The notes under the pieces were generated by a model. The model did no database searches. It saw only the letters and a list, made by a program, of their open reading frames with translations, and was not told the origin of the DNA. Position numbers and translations under genes: made by a program. This document shows positions 19,480 through 28,373 of a DNA stretch of 64,000 bases, in pieces. Source of the DNA: Rhizobium lusitanum (GTDB lineage: Bacteria; Pseudomonadota; Alphaproteobacteria; Rhizobiales; Rhizobiaceae); NCBI RefSeq assembly GCF_014189535.1, contig NZ_CP050308.1:806001-870000 (forward strand), given 5' to 3'. How positions within the stretch are numbered: position 1 is the first letter of the stretch; each line of letters starts with the position of its first letter.

Positions 19480-20103
19480 ATGAAAGCATTGCTGCTGATC
19501 GACATCCAGAACGGTTTCTGCCCCGGCGGCAATCTGCCTGTTCCCGAAGGCGATCAGGTGGTGCCTGTTGCCAACAAGCTTATCGACAGCGGCAAATACG
19601 ACATGGTCCTTGCTTCTCAGGACTGGCATCCGGCGGGCCATGGCAGCTTCGCCTCCGCCCATCCTGGCAAGAAGCCCTTCGAGATGGGCATGCTTTCCGG
19701 CAAGCCGCAGATGATGTGGCCGGACCATTGCGTTCAGAATACCGAGGACGCCCGGCTTCACCCCGCTCTCAATGTCGACGGCATCGATTTCATCCAGCAG
19801 AAGGGCCAGAAGCCGGATGTCGACAGCTACTCCGCCTTCCGCGACAATGATCAGGCGGCTCTCACCGGCCTTGCCGCGCAGCTGCGCGCCGAGGGCGTGA
19901 CCGAGCTCGATCTCTGCGGGCTGGCGACGGACTATTGCGTGAAATTCTCGGCGCTGGACGCCGTCGAGATGCTGCCGGGCGTCACCGTTCGCTTCATCGA
20001 GGACGCCAGCCGTGGTATCGATCCCACCGGCGTTACGGCGGCGATCAACGAGATGCGGACGCGCGGCGTCGCCATTATCAGCAGTAAAGATGCGCTTGCT
20101 TAA
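19480..20103 (+). CDS. pncA: Nicotinamidase
   Basis: 207 residues of a cysteine hydrolase of the isochorismatase superfamily. It converts nicotinamide to nicotinate and ammonia in NAD salvage. The catalytic triad is visible: Asp8 (LLIDIQNGF), Lys108 and Cys153 (LATDYCVKFSALDA). The metal-site residues Asp48, His50 and His54 lie in QDWHPAGHGSF. GGAAGG precedes the chosen ATG; an in-frame ATG at 19420 lacks support. It stands alone between a transporter and a glycosyltransferase gene. Confidence 0.95.
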   Translation: MKALLLIDIQNGFCPGGNLPVPEGDQVVPVANKLIDSGKYDMVLASQDWHPAGHGSFASAHPGKKPFEMGMLSGKPQMMWPDHCVQNTEDARLHPALNVDGIDFIQQKGQKPDVDSYSAFRDNDQAALTGLAAQLRAEGVTELDLCGLATDYCVKFSALDAVEMLPGVTVRFIEDASRGIDPTGVTAAINEMRTRGVAIISSKDALA

Positions 20104-20182
20104 AATCTCTTCTGGCAGGCTAAAGCTTCTATAAAGAAAATGACGCAAACTATTCCAGATATTAGAAAATCGGGATATTAGT

Positions 20183-21268
20183 GTGCAGTCGATCACCATC
20201 AACGGGCGTTTTCTCGGCCAGCCTCTCTCAGGCGTGCAGCGTTTCGCGCGTGAGCTGACGCTAGCGCTTGACCGCAAGATCGCTACCGGCGCGGTGCCTA
20301 CTGCACTGAAGGGCGCAAGCTGGCGGCTGGCCGTGCCGCACGACACGCCGGTCGATATCAAGCTCTCGGCCATATCGGTCGATGCCTTCGGCTCCGGTCC
20401 CGGCCATCTCTGGGAGCAGACGGCGCTGCTTGCCCGCTCGCGAGGCGGCCGGTTGATCGGTTTCGGCGGCAGTGGTCCGCTGCTGCATCGCCGGCAAGTC
20501 GTGATCATCCATGACGTGACGATCTTCCGGCATCCGCAGTCATTCAAGCGCAGCTATCGACTGCTGCATGGCGCGCTCGGCTCGGTGCTGACCCGCACTG
20601 CGAAGATCGGCACCGTCTCGGACTTCTCCCGCAAGGAACTGGCCTCCGTTTTCCGCGTCCCCGCAGACGGCATCGATGTCGTCTACAACGCCGTCGATCA
20701 TTTCGCCGCCATCGAGCCGGACGAAACCATCATCCAGCGCCTCGGCCTCAACAAGAACGGCTTTTTCCTGCTGGTCGGCACGATGAAGCCGAACAAGAAC
20801 CTCGATTTCGCCATCCGCGCCTTTGAGGCTCTCGGCGATCCCGATCAAAAGCTTGTGGTCGTCGGCGGCACCGCGCCAACCGTGTTCAAATCGGCCGGCC
20901 CTCGATCCAACGACCATATGCTCTTCCCCGGCCGGCTGAGCGATGCCGAGATCGCCGCACTTGAGCGCCATGCCACCGCATTCGTCTTCCCAAGCCTCTA
21001 TGAGGGCTTCGGCATTCCGCCGCTGGAAGCCATGACGCAGGGCTGCCCGGTGCTTGCAGCCGATATCCCCGCCGTGCGCGAGGCTTCCGGCACCGCGGCG
21101 CTCTATTTCGATCCGACGAAACAGGATGAACTGGTCACGGCCATGCGCCGGATCGCCGGCGATGAGGCGTTGCGCGCGGATCTCCGCCAAAAAAGCCAAG
21201 AGAATGTCGCCCGCTTCTCCTGGGACAGCAGCGCCGAAAAAGTGCTTAGAATGCTCGAAAGTCTCTGA
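20183..21268 (+). CDS. Glycosyltransferase, GT4 family
   Basis: 361 residues with a GT-B fold. The C-terminal half carries the GT4 signatures VGTMKPNKNLDFAIRAF and the donor-binding stretch FPSLYEGFGIPPLEAM with the EX7E pattern. It should transfer a sugar from a nucleotide donor onto a polysaccharide or lipid-linked acceptor at the cytoplasmic face. The start is GTG at 20183 with no strong ribosome site. It converges on a flippase gene with only one base between stop codons; both fit surface polysaccharide synthesis. Confidence 0.88.
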   Translation: MQSITINGRFLGQPLSGVQRFARELTLALDRKIATGAVPTALKGASWRLAVPHDTPVDIKLSAISVDAFGSGPGHLWEQTALLARSRGGRLIGFGGSGPLLHRRQVVIIHDVTIFRHPQSFKRSYRLLHGALGSVLTRTAKIGTVSDFSRKELASVFRVPADGIDVVYNAVDHFAAIEPDETIIQRLGLNKNGFFLLVGTMKPNKNLDFAIRAFEALGDPDQKLVVVGGTAPTVFKSAGPRSNDHMLFPGRLSDAEIAALERHATAFVFPSLYEGFGIPPLEAMTQGCPVLAADIPAVREASGTAALYFDPTKQDELVTAMRRIAGDEALRADLRQKSQENVARFSWDSSAEKVLRMLESL

Positions 21269-21269
21269 G

Positions 21270-22667
21270 CTACGACGCCATCCGTGGACGGAACATCGTC
21301 ACGAAATAACTGTAGAGGCCGAGCAGGCAGAAAGTGCCGCCGCCGATGATGCCCGCCCCCACCGAGATCCACAGCGAATAGTCGAAGCCAGCGGTCGCAA
21401 GGACCGGCACGGCAAGCCCGACGGCGGAAAGCACGACCGGCTGCCAGACGAAATCAAACGGCAATGCCATCAGCACCTTCCCGCCGATCACCATCGCAAT
21501 CAGCGCCCCAACCATGCCGCCGGCCATCAACGCACCGTCGCTAAAGGAATGAAGATAGCCGCCCGCCAAAGCTCCGGCATTGAGCAACACGCAATCCACC
21601 ACCGCCAGCAGGAAGATCGCCAGCAGCCGGTGGCGCAGATGCGCCGGCGTCGGCAACATATTGAGCGTCAAGGCCCGACAGACGGCAAGGCCGGTGACGA
21701 ATGGCGCGGCACTGAGAAAGCCGTCGCGCAGACCGGCTGCGATGACGAAATGACCGACCGGCTGCAACAGCGCGAAAATCCCCGCCGCCGTCATCAGCGT
21801 GAAACCCGAAAGCAGCGAATAATAACCGCCAAGCTGCCGCCGGAACGCCGGCGTAGGCCCCTCGCGATCATAGGTCGCGACCACATCCGGATATTGTATG
21901 GCCTGCAGAGCCGCAACAATAAGCACGAAGGGCCGCTGCAGTAGATCGAGCGCCAGCAGCGCACCCGCAGCGCCACCTGCACCCAACACCGCCGTCAGAA
22001 TCGATTTCAGGCCCAGCGGCGCCAGAAGCCCGATCACCGAGGCACCAGCCGCGACGCTGCCGTAAACGAAATGCTTTCGCACCAGCGGCGGCTGGAAGCT
22101 TGCTGCCTCGCGAAGGCTGTTGCGGGTGAGAAACATCGCCAGGACGCTATAGACGACATAACCGCCCAGCAGACCGGCCACTGTCGAGGTGAAATTCGGC
22201 GCAATCGCCGCACCGGCGAGCGTACCGATGGCTAGAATGGTGGCGCGTGAGCCCTGCAGGCGTGAAAAGGCGTGAAACTCCTGGCGGAAGCGCAGCATCG
22301 TCAGATGCAGGTCGCTGCCACCCTGAAGGACGACAACAAGGCAGCCAACCACCGCAATTTCAGGCGCGACAGAAAAGAAGATTGATGCACCGGCAACCAG
22401 AACGCAGATCACCGCGCAAGCGGCAAACTCGATGCTCAACGCCGTACGCTCCGCCGCCTCGCTGCCGGGCGCCTGGCCGGGATAGAAGCGGCTGCAGGCA
22501 AAACGGATCCACTCGAAACAGAAGATCGCCGCAAACTGGCTGATGGAGATGAACAACGAATAGGCGGCATAATCCGCCGGCGCCAACAGATGCGCCACCG
22601 CGATCAGCAGCCCGAAGGCAATCGCTGCCTGATAAAAATATGCCGCCAATGCCACGATCTTCGCCAT
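21270..22667 (-). CDS. Polysaccharide flippase-like membrane protein (Wzx/MOP type)
   Basis: About 465 residues with 12 or more hydrophobic helices along the full length, no catalytic motif, and an N-terminal LLAPADYAAYSLFISISQF segment typical of MOP-superfamily oligosaccharide flippases. It probably moves lipid-linked sugar units across the inner membrane. The ATG at 22667 was chosen over a TTG six codons upstream; neither has a good ribosome site. The convergent glycosyltransferase neighbour supports the role, but the substrate is unknown. Confidence 0.75.
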   Translation of the reverse strand: MAKIVALAAYFYQAAIAFGLLIAVAHLLAPADYAAYSLFISISQFAAIFCFEWIRFACSRFYPGQAPGSEAAERTALSIEFAACAVICVLVAGASIFFSVAPEIAVVGCLVVVLQGGSDLHLTMLRFRQEFHAFSRLQGSRATILAIGTLAGAAIAPNFTSTVAGLLGGYVVYSVLAMFLTRNSLREAASFQPPLVRKHFVYGSVAAGASVIGLLAPLGLKSILTAVLGAGGAAGALLALDLLQRPFVLIVAALQAIQYPDVVATYDREGPTPAFRRQLGGYYSLLSGFTLMTAAGIFALLQPVGHFVIAAGLRDGFLSAAPFVTGLAVCRALTLNMLPTPAHLRHRLLAIFLLAVVDCVLLNAGALAGGYLHSFSDGALMAGGMVGALIAMVIGGKVLMALPFDFVWQPVVLSAVGLAVPVLATAGFDYSLWISVGAGIIGGGTFCLLGLYSYFVTMFRPRMAS

Positions 22668-22744
22668 GGCGGCAGCTAACAGCAAAAGATTGAGAAAAAC
22701 GCTAAGTTATATGAGAAGCTTTGATGGATCCGGGCCGCCTCAAT

Positions 22745-22788
22745 CCTTCGAGGCGCCACCCTTTGAGCCGCGCTCCTCAGGGTGAGGT
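22745..22788. repeat. Degenerate intergenic repeat upstream of panC
   Basis: CCTTCGAGGC at the left and CTCAGGGTGAGG at the right flank an internal ACCCT/AGGGT pair. This is the type of degenerate palindromic sequence seen between many rhizobial genes. The surrounding region 22668-23009 (342 bases, between divergent genes) otherwise holds no clear gene. Confidence 0.4.
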
Positions 22789-23009
22789 GAAGAGAACGCC
22801 GCGCTGCTCGCAAGCACTGATTTGGCATTAGATTACCCGGAGGGTTAGCCCCGATGGTGGAGAGGCCCGCAGAGCCGTCTCGAACCACGAGGGTGGGTGA
22901 CCGCCTCTCCTTGAATTGCCTTTTTGCACTGCACACGTTAGAAGAGCCGCCAAAATCAAAAGACGGGAGACGGACAGGCGTTGGGTCGCGCGGTTCGTGG
23001 AGGAGCATC

Positions 23010-23885
23010 ATGGAAACGATCAGCACGATAGCCGCATTGCGCGAGCGCCTTGCCGCACATCGCAAGGCCGGCAGAAGCATCGGCCTGGTGCCGACCATGG
23101 GCTATCTGCATGCCGGTCACATGGAGCTGGTCTCCCGCGCCAGAGCAGAAAACGACATCGTCGTCGTCTCGATCTTCGTCAATCCGCTGCAATTCGGCGC
23201 CAACGAGGATTTGGCGAAATATCCGCGCGATCTCGAGCGTGACAGCGCCATGCTGCGCGACGGCAAGGTCGATTTCATCTTCGCGCCCGGTGTCGCCGAC
23301 ATGTATCCCCGGCCGATGGAAACGCTTGTCGATGTGCCGAAGCTCGGCATGGAGCTGGAAGGTGCGGTTCGCCCGGGCCATTTCGCCGGCGTCGCCACTG
23401 TTGTCACCAAGCTTTTCAATATCGTCCAACCCGACAGCGCCTATTTCGGCGAGAAGGACTATCAGCAGGTGGCGATCATCCGCCGCATGGTGGAGGATCT
23501 GGCCCAGCCGGTCCGTGTCGTGCCAGTGCCGACCGTCCGCGATACCGATGGCCTGGCGCTGTCCTCGCGCAACGTCTACCTCTCGACGGAACAGCGCGCC
23601 GCCGCCGTCATCGTGCCGAAAGCGCTGGCGGAAGCCGAACGGCTGTATAGCGAGGGCGCCGACGATCCCATCGCATTCGAGGCGATACTGCGCGACTTCA
23701 TCGCCAGCGAACCATTGGCAACACCCGAAGTCGCCGCCGTCCGCCATCCCGACACGCTGGAGCCCCTGACAAACCTGCAAGGCCAGCCCATCCTCGTCGC
23801 CCTTTTCGTGCGCATCGGCGCGACCCGCCTGCTCGACAACCGCGTGATCGGCCGCAAGCAGGCCGCCAGCGACAAGGCCGCCTGA
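23010..23885 (+). CDS. panC: Pantothenate synthetase
   Basis: 291 residues. It condenses pantoate and beta-alanine with ATP to give pantothenate. The nucleotidyltransferase motif [14 protein letters not shown] (residues 30-43) holds the HIGH-like [22 protein letters not shown] and the KMSKS-like LSSRN lie where expected. GGAGGAG precedes the ATG at 23010; upstream in-frame codons do not resemble the family. The gene is followed after one base by panB, so both steps of pantothenate synthesis are co-transcribed. Confidence 0.97.
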   Translation: METISTIAALRERLAAHRKAGRSIGLVPTMGYLHAGHMELVSRARAENDIVVVSIFVNPLQFGANEDLAKYPRDLERDSAMLRDGKVDFIFAPGVADMYPRPMETLVDVPKLGMELEGAVRPGHFAGVATVVTKLFNIVQPDSAYFGEKDYQQVAIIRRMVEDLAQPVRVVPVPTVRDTDGLALSSRNVYLSTEQRAAAVIVPKALAEAERLYSEGADDPIAFEAILRDFIASEPLATPEVAAVRHPDTLEPLTNLQGQPILVALFVRIGATRLLDNRVIGRKQAASDKAA

Positions 23886-23886
23886 C

Positions 23887-24711
23887 ATGAGCGCTACCGG
23901 ACAGACCAAACGCAACACCATAGCCCAGATCGAAGCGATGAAGGGCACGCGCCCGATCGTCAGTCTGACGGCCTATACGACGCCGATCGCCCGGCTGCTC
24001 GACCCGCATTGCGACCTGCTTCTGGTCGGCGATTCCCTCGGCATGGTGCTCTACGGGATGGAATCGACGGTCGGCGTAACGCTGGAGATGATGATTGCCC
24101 ATGGCCAAGGCGTCATGCGCGGCGTCCAAAAAGCCTGCGTCATCGTCGACATGCCCTTTGGCTCCTACCAGGAATCAAAAGAGCAAGCCTTCCGCAATGC
24201 CGTGAGGATCCTGAAGGAAACCGGCTGTGACGGCGTCAAGCTGGAGGGCGGTGAGGAGATGGCCGAGACCATCGCATTCCTGACTGCCCGCGGCGTGCCG
24301 GTCTTCGGCCATGTCGGGCTGATGCCGCAGCAGGTGAAAACGGCAGGCGGCTATCGCGCGCTCGGCCGGTCTGAGGAAGAAGCCGAGAAGATTCGGCGGG
24401 ATGCGAAAGCAATCGATGAAGCCGGCGCCTTCGCGCTCCTCGTCGAGGGCACTGTCGAGCCGCTTGCCCGTGAGATCACCGCATCGGTCAGTATCCCGAC
24501 GATCGGCATCGGCGCCTCCCCGGCCTGCGACGGCCAGATCCTCGTCTCCGACGACATGCTCGGCCTTTTCAGCGATTTCAAACCACGCTTCGTGAAGCAC
24601 TTCGCCGAACTGGCGCCGACGGTTTCAAAGGCAGTGGAAGCCTATGCGAAAGAGGTGAAGGCGCGGACGTTTCCGGGGCCGGAGCATACGTTTCAGGTGA
24701 AGAAGCAGTGA
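23887..24711 (+). CDS. panB: 3-methyl-2-oxobutanoate hydroxymethyltransferase
   Basis: 274 residues of the KPHMT TIM barrel that transfers a hydroxymethyl group from methylenetetrahydrofolate to ketoisovalerate, the first pantothenate step. [15 protein letters not shown], the metal-site [11 protein letters not shown], the KLEGG segment and FGHVGLMPQ are all present. It starts one base after the panC stop, indicating one operon. The palindromic element copy B lies downstream. Confidence 0.97.
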   Translation: MSATGQTKRNTIAQIEAMKGTRPIVSLTAYTTPIARLLDPHCDLLLVGDSLGMVLYGMESTVGVTLEMMIAHGQGVMRGVQKACVIVDMPFGSYQESKEQAFRNAVRILKETGCDGVKLEGGEEMAETIAFLTARGVPVFGHVGLMPQQVKTAGGYRALGRSEEEAEKIRRDAKAIDEAGAFALLVEGTVEPLAREITASVSIPTIGIGASPACDGQILVSDDMLGLFSDFKPRFVKHFAELAPTVSKAVEAYAKEVKARTFPGPEHTFQVKKQ

Positions 24712-24834
24712 TTTTCTTTATCGATGACATCCATGCGCTTCGTGGGCACATCCCATCGGCAGTTCAACGGAATCGATAGCCCTATCAAGGAAATTGAATT
24801 GCCGATGCTTGCCTCCCAGCTTACAGCTCCTCCG

Positions 24835-24928
24835 TGCGCCGCGCATCCCACCTGACGCGCAAAGCCAGTTGCATTTTGCTCCGCACATAACCCGTTAAAT
24901 CCACGTGGATTTAACGGGTTATGTGCGG
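24835..24928. repeat. Intergenic palindromic element, copy B, with perfect 48-bp palindrome
   Basis: The head (24835-24864) matches copy A at 19264-19294. Bases 24881-24928 form a perfect palindrome of two 24-base arms with no spacer, centred on CCACGTGG and ending in CCGCACATAA and its complement. It lies between panB and azlC. As RNA it would make a long hairpin that could end panB transcripts or affect the azlC leader, 28 bases downstream. Confidence 0.8.
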
Positions 24929-24955
24929 GAATTTCCATGAAGGGCAGAGCGGACC

Positions 24956-25678
24956 ATGAGTCGCGCGGATTTTTTTGACGGCTTGAGAGGCGGTATTCCT
25001 GTCGCTCTCGCGGCAGCACCATTCGGCGCATTGTTCGGCGCCCTGGCGCGCGACCAGGGCCTGTCGCTTGGCGAACTGACCCTGATGAGCGGCACCGTCT
25101 ATGCCGGCGCCAGCCAGATGGTGGGCATCGATCTCTTCGGCCACAACGTACAGGCCTGGCTGATCGTGCTGTCGATCCTGGCGGTCAATTTCCGCCATGT
25201 GCTCTATTCGGCAGCGATCGCCCGCTACATCCGGCATTTCTCGCCGGTCCAGAAATTCTTCACCTTCTTCCTGCTGGTCGATCCGCAATTTGCCGAAACG
25301 GTCAAGCGGCACGAGAGCGGCAAGCCTGTCACCTTCGCCTGGTATCTGGGTTTCGCAGCCGTCGTTTATGTCGTCTGGGTGGCGCTCAGCCTCATCGGCG
25401 GCCTGCTTGGCAGCATGATCGGCGACCCCAAGGCGATCGGCCTCGATATTCTGCTGCCGGTTTATTTCCTCGGCATCGTCATCGGCTTCCGCAAGCGCGA
25501 TAATTTCCTGCCCGTGGTGATCGCCAGCGCCGGTGTTTCGGCCATTGCCTATCGCTATGTCGGCTCGCCCTGGCATGTCAGCATCGGCGCGCTCGCGGGC
25601 GTCGCCCTCGCCGCCGTGCTGCCGCCGGTCAAGGCGAACCGCAAGCCCGACCTCGCGCACGAAAATCACGAGGTCTGA
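24956..25678 (+). CDS. azlC: AzlC family branched-chain amino acid exporter subunit
   Basis: 240 residues with several membrane helices and AzlC family segments (FFDGLRGGIPVALAAAPFG at the start, SGTVYAGASQMVGIDLFG near 45, LAVNFRHVLYSAAIARYI near 80). AzlC works with the small AzlD partner to export branched-chain amino acids or analogues such as azaleucine. azlD follows after two bases. The ribosome site is weak (AGAGCGG). The leader contains the end of a 48-bp palindrome. Confidence 0.9.
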   Translation: MSRADFFDGLRGGIPVALAAAPFGALFGALARDQGLSLGELTLMSGTVYAGASQMVGIDLFGHNVQAWLIVLSILAVNFRHVLYSAAIARYIRHFSPVQKFFTFFLLVDPQFAETVKRHESGKPVTFAWYLGFAAVVYVVWVALSLIGGLLGSMIGDPKAIGLDILLPVYFLGIVIGFRKRDNFLPVVIASAGVSAIAYRYVGSPWHVSIGALAGVALAAVLPPVKANRKPDLAHENHEV

Positions 25679-25680
25679 TC

Positions 25681-25992
25681 ATGCTTGATTTCGACCTGCA
25701 TATGGTCCTGCTGATCCTCACGGCCGCCGTCGTCACTTTCCTCACGCGCATCGGCGGCTATATCCTGATCGTCAAGATGAACCGCATTCCGCCGCGCGTG
25801 GAAGCCGCGCTGAACGCCGTGCCCGCCGCCGTGCTGACGACCCTCGTCGCCCCCGCCTTCTTCAACGGCGGCTGGGATATCAAGGTGGCCATGTTCGCCG
25901 CGCTATTGGTCGGCCTGCGCTTTTCGTCGACATTCATGCTGATCGCGGGATGGATCGTCGTGATGGCTTGGCGGCACTTCGCCGGGATTTAA
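25681..25992 (+). CDS. azlD: AzlD family branched-chain amino acid exporter subunit
   Basis: A 103-residue membrane protein with three or four helices, matching AzlD in length and sequence (TAAVVTFLTRIGGYIL, NAVPAAVLTTLVAPAFF). It is the obligate small partner of AzlC, two bases upstream. The operon ends at an inverted repeat that overlaps the region just after the stop codon. Confidence 0.9.
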   Translation: MLDFDLHMVLLILTAAVVTFLTRIGGYILIVKMNRIPPRVEAALNAVPAAVLTTLVAPAFFNGGWDIKVAMFAALLVGLRFSSTFMLIAGWIVVMAWRHFAGI

Positions 25993-25994
25993 AG

Positions 25995-26017
25995 CCTTCT
26001 CCCCGGTGGGGAGAAGG
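25995..26017. repeat. Palindrome between convergent azlD and pepP
   Basis: CCTTCTCCCC and GGGGAGAAGG pair around GTG. The repeat sits in a 34-base gap between convergent genes and could serve as a bidirectional terminator, though without a T run. Similar CCTTCTCCCC palindromes are scattered through rhizobial genomes. Confidence 0.6.
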
Positions 26018-26026
26018 TAAGTTACT

Positions 26027-27862
26027 TCAATGACTTAATTCCAGCGTCGCGTTCTCCAGCCAAGCCCGAATATCCGGATCGTGGATCAGCGGCATCAGCG
26101 CTTCACGAGTCCTGGCGTGATAGTCGTTCAGCCAATGCAGTTCGTCATGGGTCAGCAGTTCCGGAAGGATAACGCTGCGGTCGATCGGGCAGAAGGTCAG
26201 CGTTTCGAAGCCGAGCATCGGGATATCGCCGCCTTCGATCTCCTCGGGATCGCGAATATAGATCAGGTTTTCGATACGAATACCGAAATGGCCGGGACGA
26301 TAATAGCCGGGCTCGTTCGACAGGATCATGCCGGGGAGCAGTTCCTGCGTCGATAGCCGCGAGATGCGCTGCGGCCCCTCATGCACCGAGAGGTAGGAGC
26401 CGACGCCATGGCCAGTGCCATGGGCAAAGTCGACGCCGGATTTCCAGAGCGCGATGCGCGCCAGCGGATCGAGATCGCAGCCGCGTGTGCCCTTGGGGAA
26501 ACGCGCCGTGCTGATGGCGATCATGCCCTTCAGCACCAGCGTGAACAGCCGCTTCTGCTCCTCGGGGACCGCGCCGATGCCGACCGTGCGGGTGATATCG
26601 GTGGTGCCATTGATATATTGTGCGCCTGAATCGATCAGGAACAGCTCGCCCGCCTGGATCAGCCGGTCGGTCTCCGTCGTCACGCGATAATGCATGATGG
26701 CCGCATGCTCGCCAGCGCCGGAGATGGTGTCGAAGGAAATATCCTTCAGCGGGTTCTGCATGCTCTGGCCGACGCGGGCGCGGCTTGCTTCCAGCCGCTC
26801 GGCGGCAGCAATTTCCGTCACCGTGCCCGGCTTGCTGGTCTCCAGCCAATAGAGAAACTCGACCATGGCAGCCCCATCCTGCAGATGGGCGGCGGCCGAG
26901 CCGTTGATCTCGGCGGCATTCTTGCGGGCGCGCGGCAGCTTGGCCGGATCCGTGCCCTCCACCACCTCGCCACCCTCGCGGCGAATGATGTCGGTTAGTG
27001 CATAGGACGCCAGATCGGGATCGACCAGGATGCGCCCGCCATTCGCGGAGGCAGCTGCCAGTCGCTTGACGAGTTCGGATGGCGGAAGCTGCTTGCAGAT
27101 CTGCGTGAGGTAAGCTTCCGCCTCGATCTTGGTCTTGCGCTTGTCAAGGAAAATTTCGGCTTCACCCTCGGCATAGATGATGGCGCGCGCCAGCGGATGC
27201 GGCGTATGCGGCACGTCGTTGCCGCGAATATTGAAGATCCAGGCGACCGAGGATGGGTCAGTGATCAACGCCGCCTTGAGGTTCTTCGCCTTCAGATCGG
27301 CCGCGATGGTCACCAGCTTGTCTTTCGCCAAGATGCCGGCCTGCCCGATGTCCTGAACGATGACGCCGCCGAGCGGCTCGGCCGGCCGGTCGCTCCAGAG
27401 CTTGTCCAGCGGGTTATGCGGCAGAAAGACCAGCTTGCCACCGATTTCCGCCAGCGCCTTTTCCAGCCGCCGGACTTCGGCGCCGGTGTGCAGCCACGGA
27501 TCGATGCCGAGCCTGAACCCTTTCTTCGCATGACGCGGCAGCCAGACATGCGGCGGCTCGTCGACGAGATCGCCGCCGGTGAAGACGGATCGGTCCACCT
27601 GTTCGGCCAACTGCGTCACGTAGCGACCGTCGACGAAAACAACGGCTTGCGACTGTGTCACAAGTGCCACACCGGCCGATCCGGTAAATCCCGTCAGCCA
27701 AGCCAGGCGCTCCGAACATTTGGGCACATATTCGCCCTGATATTCGTCGGCACGGGGCACGAGGAAGCCGTCAATACCAAGGTCGCTGAAGGCGGTGCGC
27801 AGGCCGGTAACGCGTTCGCGACCGAATTGCGGGGTGGATGTGACGTCGAAAGACTGGAACAT
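26027..27862 (-). CDS. Xaa-Pro aminopeptidase (aminopeptidase P)
   Basis: 611 residues of a three-domain M24B peptidase that removes an N-terminal residue preceding proline. The C-terminal catalytic domain shows the dimetal ligands: Asp in LIDSGAQY, Asp in TTDITRT, His in HGTGHGVGSYL, Glu in LSNEPGYY and Glu in IRIENLI. The two N-terminal creatinase-like domains are complete, giving the long eukaryotic/alphaproteobacterial form. It is a single gene, convergent with azlCD. Confidence 0.93.
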   Translation of the reverse strand: MFQSFDVTSTPQFGRERVTGLRTAFSDLGIDGFLVPRADEYQGEYVPKCSERLAWLTGFTGSAGVALVTQSQAVVFVDGRYVTQLAEQVDRSVFTGGDLVDEPPHVWLPRHAKKGFRLGIDPWLHTGAEVRRLEKALAEIGGKLVFLPHNPLDKLWSDRPAEPLGGVIVQDIGQAGILAKDKLVTIAADLKAKNLKAALITDPSSVAWIFNIRGNDVPHTPHPLARAIIYAEGEAEIFLDKRKTKIEAEAYLTQICKQLPPSELVKRLAAASANGGRILVDPDLASYALTDIIRREGGEVVEGTDPAKLPRARKNAAEINGSAAAHLQDGAAMVEFLYWLETSKPGTVTEIAAAERLEASRARVGQSMQNPLKDISFDTISGAGEHAAIMHYRVTTETDRLIQAGELFLIDSGAQYINGTTDITRTVGIGAVPEEQKRLFTLVLKGMIAISTARFPKGTRGCDLDPLARIALWKSGVDFAHGTGHGVGSYLSVHEGPQRISRLSTQELLPGMILSNEPGYYRPGHFGIRIENLIYIRDPEEIEGGDIPMLGFETLTFCPIDRSVILPELLTHDELHWLNDYHARTREALMPLIHDPDIRAWLENATLELSH

Positions 27863-27911
27863 GGCTTAATCCAAGAACTAACCGAGAATCCGCGAAACTG
27901 AGCGGCAACAG

Positions 27912-27963
27912 CATGTTAGAGCATGATCACGGCAAGTGCGAAACGATTTTCACGCGAGATCAC
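27912..27963. repeat. Possible degenerate rhizobial intergenic repeat
   Basis: The segment beginning TTAGAGCATGATC and continuing through GGCAAGTGCGAAACG resembles a dispersed intergenic repeat I recall from Rhizobium genomes (AGAGCATGAT followed by a GTGCGAAGCGGTTTTC-like stretch). The match is partial. The surrounding 341-base region 27863-28203 lies between divergent genes and otherwise shows only an ATGCAT-TAA-ATGCAT palindrome at 28087-28101. Confidence 0.3.
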
Positions 27964-28203
27964 GCACGAATAAGCGGGCAAGAATTTTCAACAGACGCGC
28001 CGGTCGGCGATGCGAGTCGCTCGTTAACGATTTCGCCCATTTCGTGAGCAAACGAGGTCGATTGTGACATCATAGCGGCAGGCAATATGCATTAAATGCA
28101 TAGCTCCCATGAGACATACCCCCTGCCACGCGAGAGGGCGAGTCGCTATATGCAGCACATCAAACGGGGTTCACAACGAACCCGCTCGAAAAGGACAATA
28201 AAA

Positions 28204-28344
28204 ATGCCTATCTCTCGCTCCGCATATGTTAGCCCGGCACTGGCTGGCGAGCGGCGCACTGTACGCCACTCCATCGGCGCACTTCGTCAGCTCGAAGTCG
28301 AAACGTCGAAAGCAATCGGCGGAAGCCGTGGCGGTCGCTACTAA
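28204..28344 (+). CDS. Small basic protein of 46 residues, unknown
   Basis: The frame MPISRSAY... ends in GGSRGGRY and is rich in Arg and Ser. AAGGA lies eight bases before the ATG, good evidence of translation. The frame is open upstream to 28096, but that part has no ribosome site. I do not recognise a family, and it does not match the DUF1127 pattern. It is followed directly by a probable small RNA and terminator, so gene and RNA may be one transcription unit, as for some alphaproteobacterial stress sRNAs processed from the 3' part of a small-protein mRNA. Confidence 0.5.
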   Translation: MPISRSAYVSPALAGERRTVRHSIGALRQLEVETSKAIGGSRGGRY

Positions 28345-28373
28345 CAATTCCAAGAGCTAGCGTTCCTATTGGA

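Noticed and set aside
18167..20547. Long minus-strand open frames under the sugar transporter, pncA and glycosyltransferase genes
   Set aside because: They mirror clearly recognised plus-strand genes; their sequences are of charged antisense type.
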